Assembly (NCBI GenBank): GCA_944548615.1 | Contig: CALYMY010000049.1 | Span: forward strand, 124,001-188,000 | Source of the DNA: Micropterix aruncella | Taxonomy: Eukaryota > Arthropoda > Insecta > Lepidoptera > Micropterigidae | Direction of reading: 5' to 3' | DNA: 64,000 nucleotides | Shown here: positions 1 through 8,884 of the stretch, piece after piece | How the letters are laid out: each line of letters starts with the position of its first letter | How positions within the stretch are numbered: position 1 is the stretch's first letter | Position numbers and translations under genes: made by a program | Notes under the pieces: generated by a model | The model's input: the letters and a program-made list of their open reading frames with translations, nothing else | Told to the model about the DNA's origin: nothing | The model's database searches: none

Positions 1-823
1 AATTTTATATAAAATTTTTCAAAATGTCAAAATTTCAAAAATGCCATTTTGTAGAGCTTAAGCGGGGTGTCGATCTCGCCAAAGACCGCAACGCGGTAGG
101 TTTACTCTATCTCGATTTATTTCGAAAAATGTGATTTTTTCATAACAATTTCTATGTTCAAAATGAAAGTTTATATAAAAAATTTCAAAATGTCAAAATT
201 TCGAAAATGCCATTTTGTAGAGATTACCAAGGCCGTCGTTCTGTCCGAACGCCGTAACCCTATAGGTTTACTCTATCACGATCTTTTTCGAAAAATGTGA
301 TTTTTTCATAACAATTTCTATGTTTAAAATGAAATTTTATATAAAATTTTTCAAAATGTCAAAATTTCGAAAATGCCATTTTGTAGAGATTACCAAGGCC
401 GTCGTTCTGTCCGAACGCCGTAACCCTATAGGTTTACTCTATCACGATCTTTTTCGAAAAATATGATTTTTTCATAATAATTTCTATGTTTAAAATGAAA
501 TTTTATATAAAATTTTTCAAAAAGTCAAAATTTCAAAAATGCCATTTTGTAGAGCTTAAGCGGGGTGTCGATCTCGCCAAAGACCGCAACGCGGTAGGTT
601 TACTCTATCTCGTTCTTTTGTGAAAAATGTGATTTTTTCATAACAATTTCTATGTTCAAAATGAAAGTTTATATAAAAAATTTCAAAATGTCAAAATTTC
701 GAAAATGCCATTTCGTAGAGATTTCAAAGGCCTTCGTTATGCCCAAACACCGTAACGCGTTTTATTTACTCTATCACGGTCTTTTTCGAAAAATGACATT
801 TATTCATAACAATTTCTATGTTC
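1..823. repeat. 166-bp satellite array, U1 (partial)
   Basis: The landmark GTAGAG recurs at 51, 217, 383, 549 and 715, exactly 166 bp apart. These are the last five monomers of a block cut by the window edge. Three body types are seen across the window: alpha (GCTTAAGCGGGGTGTCGATC), beta (GATTACCAAGGCCGTCGTTC) and gamma (GATTTCAAAGGCCTTCGTT). The order here is alpha, beta, beta, alpha'', gamma'. Monomers carry the 12-bp palindrome TTTTTCGAAAAA. Most beta and alpha monomers also carry the 18-bp palindrome AAATTTTATATAAAATTT. The last monomer breaks off at 823 after TTTCTATGTTC, where the 119-bp array begins. Confidence 0.97.
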
Positions 824-2266
824 AGGAGTTCCCTCGTCGGGAGCCAACCCTGGGTGCAGCAGCCATGTCATGGTGGAACTTAGTAATTGCCATCATAATG
901 GAATGCCTATACCAAATTTCACGTCTCTACGGTTGACCGTTGAGGAGTTCCCTCGTCGGGAGCCAACCCTGGGTGCAGCAGCCATGTCATGGTGGAACTT
1001 AGTAATTGCCATCATAATGGAATGCCTATACCAAATTTCACGTCTCTACGGTTGACCGTTGAGGAGTTCCCTCGTCGGGAGCCAACCCTGGGTGCAGCAG
1101 CGATGTCATGGTGGAACTTAGAAATTGCCGTCATAATGGAATGCCTATACCAAATTTCACGTCTCTACGGTTGACCGTTGAGGAGTTCCCTCGTCGGGAG
1201 CCAACCCTGGGTGCAGCAGCCATGTCATGGTGGAACTTAGTAATTGCCATCATAATGGAATGCCTATACCAAATTTCACGTCTCTACGGTTGACCGTTGA
1301 GGAGTTCCCTCGTCGGGAGCCAACCCTGGGTGCAGCAGCCATGTCATGGTGGAACTTAGTAATTGCCATCATAATGGAATGCCTATACCAAATTTCACGT
1401 CTCTACGGTTGACCGTTGAGGAGTTCCCTCGTCGGGAGCCAACCCTGGGTGCAGCAGCCATGTCATGGTGGAACTTAGTAATTGCCATCATAATGGAATG
1501 CCTATACCAAATTTCACGTCTCTACGGTTGACCGTTGAGGAGTTCCCTCGTCGGGAGCCAACCCTGGGTGCAGCAGCCATGTCATGGTGGAACTTAGTAA
1601 TTGCCATCATAATGGAATGCCTATACCAAATTTCACGTCTCTACGGTTGACCGTTGAGGAGTTCCCTCGTCGGGAGCCAACCCTGGGTGCAGCAGCGATG
1701 TCATGGTGGAACTTAGAAATTGCCGTCATAATGGAATGCCTATACCAAATTTCACGTCTCTACGGTTGACCGTTGAGGAGTTCCCTCGTCGGGAGCCAAC
1801 CCTGGGTGCAGCAGCCATGTCATGGTGGAACTTAGTAATTGCCATCATAATGGAATGCCTATACCAAATTTCACGTCTCTACGGTTGACCGTTGAGGAGT
1901 TCCCTCGTCGGGAGCCAACCCTGGGTGCAGCAGCCATGTCATGGTGGAACTTAGTAATTGCCATCATAATGGAATGCCTATACCAAATTTCACGTCTCTA
2001 CGGTTGACCGTTGAGGAGTTCCCTCGTCGGGAGCCAACCCTGGGTGCAGCAGCCATGTCATGGTGGAACTTAGTAATTGCCATCATAATGGAATGCCTAT
2101 ACCAAATTTCACGTCTCTACGGTTGACCGTTGAGAAGTTCCCTCGTCGGGAGCCAACCCTGGGTGCAGCAGCCATGTCATGGTGGAACTTAGTAATTGCC
2201 ATCATAATGGAATGCCTATACCAAATTTCACGTCTCTACGGTTGACCGTTGAGGAGTTCCCTCGTC
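824..2266. repeat. 119-bp satellite array, U1 (12 copies)
   Basis: Twelve full monomers from 824 plus a 15-bp partial copy (2252-2266). Monomers 3 and 8 are type B, with three linked changes: AGCGATG for AGCCATG, TTAGAAATT for TTAGTAATT, and TGCCGTCA for TGCCATCA. The rest are type A, and the last copy starts with GAGAAG instead of GAGGAG. The order AABAA-AABAA-A-A' implies an older 595-bp five-monomer duplication. Each monomer contains CCATGTCATGG (863-873 in copy 1) and ACGGTTGACCGT (929-940), both inverted repeats. 119 is not a multiple of three, so staggered short frames appear that are not genes. Confidence 0.97.
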
Positions 2267-2398
2267 CTTGTCACGTACCTCTTTCCGTAGGTTGTTTACT
2301 CCTTTTAATTCGTTTAACGCCTCGCGGGCAATATCTCTGGCTCTTTCCGGTATTTCTTCGAAATTCCGAAACGGCACTTCTATTTCTGTGGTCTCCAT
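2228..2398 (-). CDS. Putative 5' coding exon with read-through frame, 56 aa (U1)
   Basis: Unrecognised product. The start ATG (2398-2396) has A at -3 and G at +4, and an in-frame TGA lies 21 nt upstream. The first 40 codons (2398-2279) give a charged peptide that starts METTEIEVPF and includes EEIPERARDIAREALNELKG, likely an amphipathic helix. Codon 40 ends exactly at AAAGAG|GTACGTG, a strong splice donor. If unspliced, the frame runs 16 more codons into the terminal 119-bp monomer and stops at TGA (2230-2228). This looks like the first coding exon of a split gene captured in the repeat. The next genuine exon is not visible. The frame is also compatible with chance; conservation among units is not evidence of selection, because concerted evolution keeps all DNA identical. 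Confidence 0.45.
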   Translation of the reverse strand: METTEIEVPFRNFEEIPERARDIAREALNELKGVNNLRKEVRDKDEGTPQRSTVET

Positions 2399-2425
2399 AT
2401 TGTCTCTTCTCGTTGATCAAAGGCA
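2279..2425 (-). other. Putative exon bounded by splice acceptor and donor (U1, model for all units)
   Basis: Reading the minus strand, a pyrimidine tract of repeated CATTTT ends in TTTTCAG (AG at 2427-2426), with a possible branch sequence TTTAATC about 28 nt before it. The exon would run 2425 to 2279 and end GAG|GTACGT (GT at 2278-2277). It is 147 nt, a multiple of three, but carries an in-frame TGA in its 5' part. If units were spliced to each other, the 40-codon frame would gain only Cys-Leu before stopping. The same signals recur in all 16 complete cores at the same offsets. Splicing itself is inferred, not shown. Confidence 0.4.
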
Positions 2426-2551
2426 CTGAAAATGAAAATGAAAAAGCACAGATTAAATAGTATTGAAAAGTAATTAAAGAAGAAGAAGAAGACGAGATAA
2501 AAAGCAGAAGCAATGAAATGAAAAGCGTTCTAAAACCCTATCTTTTGACAC
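2426..2551 (-). other. Possible 5' UTR intron (U1)
   Basis: On the minus strand CGAG|GTGTCA (GT at 2551-2550) could be a weak donor paired with the good acceptor at 2427-2426. This gives a 126-nt intron, a normal small invertebrate size, containing the CTT/TCTTC pyrimidine tract. The donor departs from consensus at +4 to +6. The alternative is that transcription starts upstream of the acceptor with a different donor, or that no intron exists here. Confidence 0.2.
2479..2493. repeat. Short GAA-repeat purine tract (U1 core)
   Basis: About five GAA units lie inside a longer purine-rich stretch (2476-2510). Read on the minus strand it is a TTC tract, about 50 nt upstream of the putative acceptor. 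The repeat number is the same in every unit compared, which is notable for a microsatellite and agrees with recent homogenisation of the array. Confidence 0.7.
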
Positions 2552-2645
2552 CTCGCTTGTGTGTATATGATAAAATAAAGAATATAATATTTAATTTATT
2601 AAACGAAGCCGCGGGAAAAATACTAAAACTCCCTTGGCTCGGATC

Positions 2646-2815
2646 GCTACTATTGAAAACAAACATCGTAAAATCGATAAATAAACTTTCGCAAGTATGA
2701 CGAGGGCTGAAGTTACCATAGAAACAGAAATCGTTAAATCGATAAATATTCTATTGCGAGTCGGGCCACCGCCTGAGCTCGTTACTATGGAAACAAAACC
2801 GTTAAATCGATAAAT
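2646..2815 (-). promoter_or_regulatory. Triplicated X-box-like plus ATCGATAA module (U1)
   Basis: Three degenerate modules 66 and 69 bp apart. Each has an RFX-type inverted repeat fitting RYYRYY-N(1-3)-RRNRAC: GCTACT-ATT-GAAAAC (2646-2660), GTTACC-AT-AGAAAC (2712-2725) and GTTACT-AT-GGAAAC (2781-2794). Each is followed 23-25 bp later, start to start, by AAATCGATAAAT (2671-2682, 2736-2747, 2804-2815). That sequence contains ATCGATA, close to the DREF site and the CGATA motif of BEAF-32 known from Drosophila. The segment lies about 250-420 bp upstream of the minus-strand ATG, a suitable place for a promoter. Factor identity is inferred from motif shape only. Confidence 0.5.
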
Positions 2816-2982
2816 CAATATACCTATACAGATATTAAATCGTCTATAATTCCGTTAATATTACTCAGATTTGAAAATTAAAAGAAGCGTTAGATGCGCA
2901 AAGCAAAACTCTATTAGATAATAATAAACAGGGAGGACTATTGATGCCTTTTAGCGCAATAGCCCTCAAACGTCGGAAGCCA
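2816..2982. other. Right part of the core, no recognised content (U1)
   Basis: AT-rich single-copy segment between the X-box modules and the first 166-bp monomer. I see no convincing open frame, promoter or structural RNA. The junction at about 2983 falls in ATTTATTTCGAAAAATG, which matches the end of alpha monomers, so the 166-bp array starts in the middle of a monomer. Confidence 0.6.
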
Positions 2983-4853
2983 ATTTATTTCGAAAAATGT
3001 GATTTTTTCATAACAATTTCTATGTTCAAAATGAAAGTTTATATAAAAAAATTCAAAATGTCAAAATTTCGAAAATGCCATTTCGTAGAGATTTCAAAGG
3101 CCTTCGTTCTGTCCGAACACCGTAACGCGTTAGGTTTACTCTATCTCGATTTATTTCGAAAAATGTGATTTTTTCATAATAATTTCCAAGTTCAAAATGA
3201 AAGTTTATATAAAAATTTTCAAAATATCAAAATTTCAAAAATGCCATTTTGTAGAGCTTAAGCGGGGTGTCGATCTCGCCAAAGACCGCAACGCGGTAGG
3301 TTTACTCTATCTCGATTTATTTCGAAAAATGTGATTTTTTCATAACAATTTCTATGTTCAAAATGAAAGTTTATATAAAATTTTTCAAAATGTCAAAATT
3401 TCGAAAATGCCATTTTGTAGAGATTACCAAGGTCGTCGTTCTGTCCGAACGCCGTAACGCTATAGGTTTACTCTATCACGATCTTTTTCGAAAAATGTGA
3501 TTTTTTCATAACAATTTCTATGTTTAAAATGAAATTTTATATAAAATTTTTCAAAATGTCAAAATTTCGAAAATGCCATTTTGTAGAGATTACCAAGGCC
3601 GTCGTTCTGTCCGAACGCCGTAACGCTATAGGTTTACTCTATCACGATCTTTTTCGAAAAATGTGATTTTTTCATAATAATTTCTATGTTTAAAATGAAA
3701 TTTTATATAAAATTTTTCAAAATGTCAAAATTTCAAAAATGCCATTTTGTAGAGCTTAAGCGGGGTGTCGATCTAGCCAAAGACCGCAACGCGGTAGGTT
3801 TACTCTATCACGGTCTTTTTCGAAAAATGTCATTTATTCATAACAATTTCTATGTTCAAAATGAAAGTTTATATAAAAAATTTCAAAATGTCAAAATTTC
3901 GAAAATGCCATTTCGTAGAGATTACCAAGGCCGTGGTTCTGTCCGAACGCCGTAACGCTATAGGTTTACTCTATCACGATCTTTTTCGAAAAATGTGATT
4001 TTTTCATTATAATTTCTATGTTTAAAATGAAATTTTATATAAAATTTTTCAAAATGTCAAAATTTCAAAAATGCCATTTTGTAGAGCTTAAGCGGGGTGT
4101 CGATCTCGCCAAAGACCGCAACGCGGTAGGTTTACTCTATCTCGATTTATTTCGAAAAATGTGATTTTTTCATAACAATTTCTATGTTCAAAATGAAAGT
4201 TTATATAAAAAATTTCAAAATGTCAAAATTTCGAAAATGCCATTTTGTAGAGATTACCAAGGCCGTCGTTCTGTCCGAACGCCGTAACCCTATAGGTTTA
4301 CTCTATCACGATCTTTTTCGAAAAATGTGATTTTTTCATAACAATTTCTATGTTTAAAATGAAATTTTATATAAAATTTTTCAAAATGTCAAAATTTCGA
4401 AAATGCCATTTTGTAGAGATTACCAAGGCCGTCGTTCTGTCCGAACGCCGTAACCCTATAGGTTTACTCTATCACGATCTTTTTCGAAAAATATGATTTT
4501 TTCATAATAATTTCTATGTTTAAAATGAAATTTTATATAAAATTTTTCAAAAAGTCAAAATTTCAAAAATGCCATTTTGTAGAGCTTAAGCGGGGTGTCG
4601 ATCTCGCCAAAGACCGCAACGCGGTAGGTTTACTCTATCTCGTTCTTTTGTGAAAAATGTGATTTTTTCATAACAATTTCTATGTTCAAAATGAAAGTTT
4701 ATATAAAAAATTTCAAAATGTCAAAATTTCGAAAATGCCATTTCGTAGAGATTTCAAAGGCCTTCGTTATGCCCAAACACCGTAACGCGTTTTATTTACT
4801 CTATCACGGTCTTTTTCGAAAAATGACATTTATTCATAACAATTTCTATGTTC
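2983..4853. repeat. 166-bp satellite array, U2 (11 copies, standard form)
   Basis: GTAGAG landmarks fall at 3085, 3251, 3417, 3583, 3749, 3915, 4081, 4247, 4413, 4579 and 4745. The order is gamma, alpha, beta, beta, alpha', beta', alpha, beta, beta, alpha'', gamma'. Monomers 2-6 and 7-11 are therefore two versions of the same five-monomer block (830 bp). The versions are told apart by GTAACGCTATAGG (first block) versus GTAACCCTATAGG (second) in the betas, and by GATCTAGCC in alpha' versus TCTCGTTCTTTTG in alpha''. Confidence 0.97.
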
Positions 4854-6296
4854 AGGAGTTCCCTCGTCGGGAGCCAACCCTGGGTGCAGCAGCCATGTCA
4901 TGGTGGAACTTAGTAATTGCCATCATAATGGAATGCCTATACCAAATTTCACGTCTCTACGGTTGACCGTTGAGGAGTTCCCTCGTCGGGAGCCAACCCT
5001 GGGTGCAGCAGCCATGTCATGGTGGAACTTAGTAATTGCCATCATAATGGAATGCCTATACCAAATTTCACGTCTCTACGGTTGACCGTTGAGGAGTTCC
5101 CTCGTCGGGAGCCAACCCTGGGTGCAGCAGCGATGTCATGGTGGAACTTAGAAATTGCCGTCATAATGGAATGCCTATACCAAATTTCACGTCTCTACGG
5201 TTGACCGTTGAGGAGTTCCCTCGTCGGGAGCCAACCCTGGGTGCAGCAGCCATGTCATGGTGGAACTTAGTAATTGCCATCATAATGGAATGCCTATACC
5301 AAATTTCACGTCTCTACGGTTGACCGTTGAGGAGTTCCCTCGTCGGGAGCCAACCCTGGGTGCAGCAGCCATGTCATGGTGGAACTTAGTAATTGCCATC
5401 ATAATGGAATGCCTATACCAAATTTCACGTCTCTACGGTTGACCGTTGAGGAGTTCCCTCGTCGGGAGCCAACCCTGGGTGCAGCAGCCATGTCATGGTG
5501 GAACTTAGTAATTGCCATCATAATGGAATGCCTATACCAAATTTCACGTCTCTACGGTTGACCGTTGAGGAGTTCCCTCGTCGGGAGCCAACCCTGGGTG
5601 CAGCAGCCATGTCATGGTGGAACTTAGTAATTGCCATCATAATGGAATGCCTATACCAAATTTCACGTCTCTACGGTTGACCGTTGAGGAGTTCCCTCGT
5701 CGGGAGCCAACCCTGGGTGCAGCAGCGATGTCATGGTGGAACTTAGAAATTGCCGTCATAATGGAATGCCTATACCAAATTTCACGTCTCTACGGTTGAC
5801 CGTTGAGGAGTTCCCTCGTCGGGAGCCAACCCTGGGTGCAGCAGCCATGTCATGGTGGAACTTAGTAATTGCCATCATAATGGAATGCCTATACCAAATT
5901 TCACGTCTCTACGGTTGACCGTTGAGGAGTTCCCTCGTCGGGAGCCAACCCTGGGTGCAGCAGCCATGTCATGGTGGAACTTAGTAATTGCCATCATAAT
6001 GGAATGCCTATACCAAATTTCACGTCTCTACGGTTGACCGTTGAGGAGTTCCCTCGTCGGGAGCCAACCCTGGGTGCAGCAGCCATGTCATGGTGGAACT
6101 TAGTAATTGCCATCATAATGGAATGCCTATACCAAATTTCACGTCTCTACGGTTGACCGTTGAGAAGTTCCCTCGTCGGGAGCCAACCCTGGGTGCAGCA
6201 GCCATGTCATGGTGGAACTTAGTAATTGCCATCATAATGGAATGCCTATACCAAATTTCACGTCTCTACGGTTGACCGTTGAGGAGTTCCCTCGTC
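4854..6296. repeat. 119-bp satellite array, U2 (12 copies)
   Basis: Standard form, with B monomers at positions 3 and 8 and the GAGAAG variant opening the last copy. I found no difference from U1. Confidence 0.97.
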
Positions 6297-6428
6297 CTTG
6301 TCACGTACCTCTTTCCGTAGGTTGTTTACTCCTTTTAATTCGTTTAACGCCTCGCGGGCAATATCTCTGGCTCTTTCCGGTATTTCTTCGAAATTCCGAA
6401 ACGGCACTTCTATTTCTGTGGTCTCCAT
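6258..6428 (-). CDS. Putative 5' coding exon frame (U2)
   Basis: Same start context, 40 codons, donor and 16-codon read-through as the U1 copy, with no base change seen. The exon would be 6455-6309. Confidence 0.42.
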   Translation of the reverse strand: METTEIEVPFRNFEEIPERARDIAREALNELKGVNNLRKEVRDKDEGTPQRSTVET

Positions 6429-6675
6429 ATTGTCTCTTCTCGTTGATCAAAGGCACTGAAAATGAAAATGAAAAAGCACAGATTAAATAGTATTGAAAAG
6501 TAATTAAAGAAGAAGAAGAAGACGAGATAAAAAGCAGAAGCAATGAAATGAAAAGCGTTCTAAAACCCTATCTTTTGACACCTCGCTTGTGTGTATATGA
6601 TAAAATAAAGAATATAATATTTAATTTATTAAACGAAGCCGCGGGAAAAATACTAAAACTCCCTTGGCTCGGATC

Positions 6676-6845
6676 GCTACTATTGAAAACAAACATCGTA
6701 AAATCGATAAATAAACTTTCGCAAGTATGACGAGGGCTGAAGTTACCATAGAAACAGAAATCGTTAAATCGATAAATATTCTATTGCGAGTCGGGCCACC
6801 GCCTGAGCTCGTTACTATGGAAACAAAACCGTTAAATCGATAAAT
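6676..6845 (-). promoter_or_regulatory. Triple X-box/ATCGATAA module (U2)
   Basis: All three modules are intact and identical to U1. The segment 6846-7012 after it has no recognised content. Confidence 0.5.
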
Positions 6846-7012
6846 CAATATACCTATACAGATATTAAATCGTCTATAATTCCGTTAATATTACTCAGAT
6901 TTGAAAATTAAAAGAAGCGTTAGATGCGCAAAGCAAAACTCTATTAGATAATAATAAACAGGGAGGACTATTGATGCCTTTTAGCGCAATAGCCCTCAAA
7001 CGTCGGAAGCCA

Positions 7013-8884
7013 ATTTATTTCGAAAAATGTGATTTTTTCATAACAATTTCTATGTTCAAAATGAAAGTTTATATAAAAAAATTCAAAATGTCAAAATCTC
7101 GAAAATGCCATTTCGTAGAGATTTCAAAGGCCTTCGTTCTGTCCGAACACCGTAACGCGTTAGGTTTACTCTATCTCGATTTATTTCGAAAAATGTGATT
7201 TTTTCATAATAATTTCCAAGTTCAAAATGAAAGTTTATATAAAAATTTTCAAAATATCAAAATTTCAAAAATGCCATTTTGTAGAGCTTAAGCGGGGTGT
7301 CGATCTCGCCAAAGACCGCAACGCGGTAGGTTTACTCTATCTCGATTTATTTCGAAAAATGTGATTTTTTCATAACAATTTCTATGTTCAAAATGAAAGT
7401 TTATATAAAATTTTTCAAAATGTCAAAATTTCGAAAATGCCATTTTGTAGAGATTACCAAGGTCGTCGTTCTGTCCGAACGCCGTAACGCTATAGGTTTA
7501 CTCTATCACGATCTTTTTCGAAAAATGTGATTTTTTCATAACAATTTCTATGTTTAAAATGAAATTTTATATAAAATTTTTCAAAATGTCAAAATTTCGA
7601 AAATGCCATTTTGTAGAGATTACCAAGGCCGTCGTTCTGTCCGAACGCCGTAACGCTATAGGTTTACTCTATCACGATCTTTTTCGAAAAATGTGATTTT
7701 TTCATAATAATTTCTATGTTTAAAATGAAATTTTATATAAAATTTTTCAAAATGTCAAAATTTCAAAAATGCCATTTTGTAGAGCTTAAGCGGGGTGTCG
7801 ATCTAGCCAAAGACCGCAACGCGGTAGGTTTACTCTATCACGGTCTTTTTCGAAAAATGTCATTTATTCATAACAATTTCTATGTTCAAAATGAAAGTTT
7901 ATATAAAAAATTTCAAAATGTCAAAATTTCGAAAATGCCATTTCGTAGAGATTACCAAGGCCGTGGTTCTGTCCGAACGCCGTAACGCTATAGGTTTACT
8001 CTATCACGATCTTTTTCGAAAAATGTGATTTTTTCATTATAATTTCTATGTTTAAAATGAAATTTTATATAAAATTTTTCAAAATGTCAAAATTTCAAAA
8101 ATGCCATTTTGTAGAGCTTAAGCGGGGTGTCGATCTCGCCAAAGACCGCAACGCGGTAGGTTTACTCTATCTCGATTTATTTCGAAAAATGTGATTTTTT
8201 CATAACAATTTCTATGTTCAAAATGAAAGTTTATATAAAAAATTTCAAAATGTCAAAATTTCGAAAATGCCATTTTGTAGAGATTACCAAGGCCGTCGTT
8301 CTGTCCGAACGCCGTAACCCTATAGGTTTACTCTATCACGATCTTTTTCGAAAAATGTGATTTTTTCATAACAATTTCTATGTTTAAAATGAAATTTTAT
8401 ATAAAATTTTTCAAAATGTCAAAATTTCGAAAATGCCATTTTGTAGAGATTACCAAGGCCGTCGTTCTGTCCGAACGCCGTAACCCTATAGGTTTACTCT
8501 ATCACGATCTTTTTCGAAAAATATGATTTTTTCATAATAATTTCTATGTTTAAAATGAAATTTTATATAAAATTTTTCAAAAAGTCAAAATTTCAAAAAT
8601 GCCATTTTGTAGAGCTTAAGCGGGGTGTCGATCTCGCCAAAGACCGCAACGCGGTAGGTTTACTCTATCTCGTTCTTTTGTGAAAAATGTGATTTTTTCA
8701 TAACAATTTCTATGTTCAAAATGAAAGTTTATATAAAAAATTTCAAAATGTCAAAATTTCGAAAATGCCATTTCGTAGAGATTTCAAAGGCCTTCGTTAT
8801 GCCCAAACACCGTAACGCGTTTTATTTACTCTATCACGGTCTTTTTCGAAAAATGACATTTATTCATAACAATTTCTATGTTTC
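7013..8884. repeat. 166-bp satellite array, U3 (11 copies)
   Basis: Standard 11-monomer order. The first monomer has a private T-to-C change (AAATCTCGAAAATG at about 7097), and one extra T sits at the junction with the 119-bp array (GTTTCAGG at about 8883). Confidence 0.96.

Noticed and set aside
652..936. 94-codon + strand frame crossing from the 166-bp into the 119-bp array, repeated in nearly all units
   Set aside because: It crosses a satellite junction, has low-complexity Lys/Phe-rich composition from AT-rich DNA, and no recognisable domain.
870..2245. Ladder of overlapping 61-codon + strand frames, one per 119-bp monomer
   Set aside because: 119 is one short of a multiple of three, so each monomer opens the same frame in a shifted phase and stops at the same TGA one monomer later. 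This is a product of the repeat, without start context or independent support.
824..2266. CRISPR-like regular repeats
   Set aside because: The copies are contiguous with no unique spacers, and the context is a eukaryotic satellite without cas genes.
2271..2513. 80-codon minus-strand frame with a Ser run over the core
   Set aside because: It lies in a different frame from the METTEIEVPF frame and reads through the pyrimidine tract and the putative acceptor; its Ser/Leu/Phe run is the CTT tract translated.
2518..2818. 60-codon + strand and 75-codon minus-strand frames in the core
   Set aside because: They cover the X-box region and AT-rich DNA, with no start context, domain or splice evidence.
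2816..2982. E2F-like TTTAGCGC near 2949 as a second promoter
   Set aside because: A single imperfect match in AT-rich DNA with no supporting frame on the + strand.
2941..3168. 75-codon + strand frame at the core/166-bp junction
   Set aside because: It runs from the core into the satellite; most of it is the 166-bp monomer translated.
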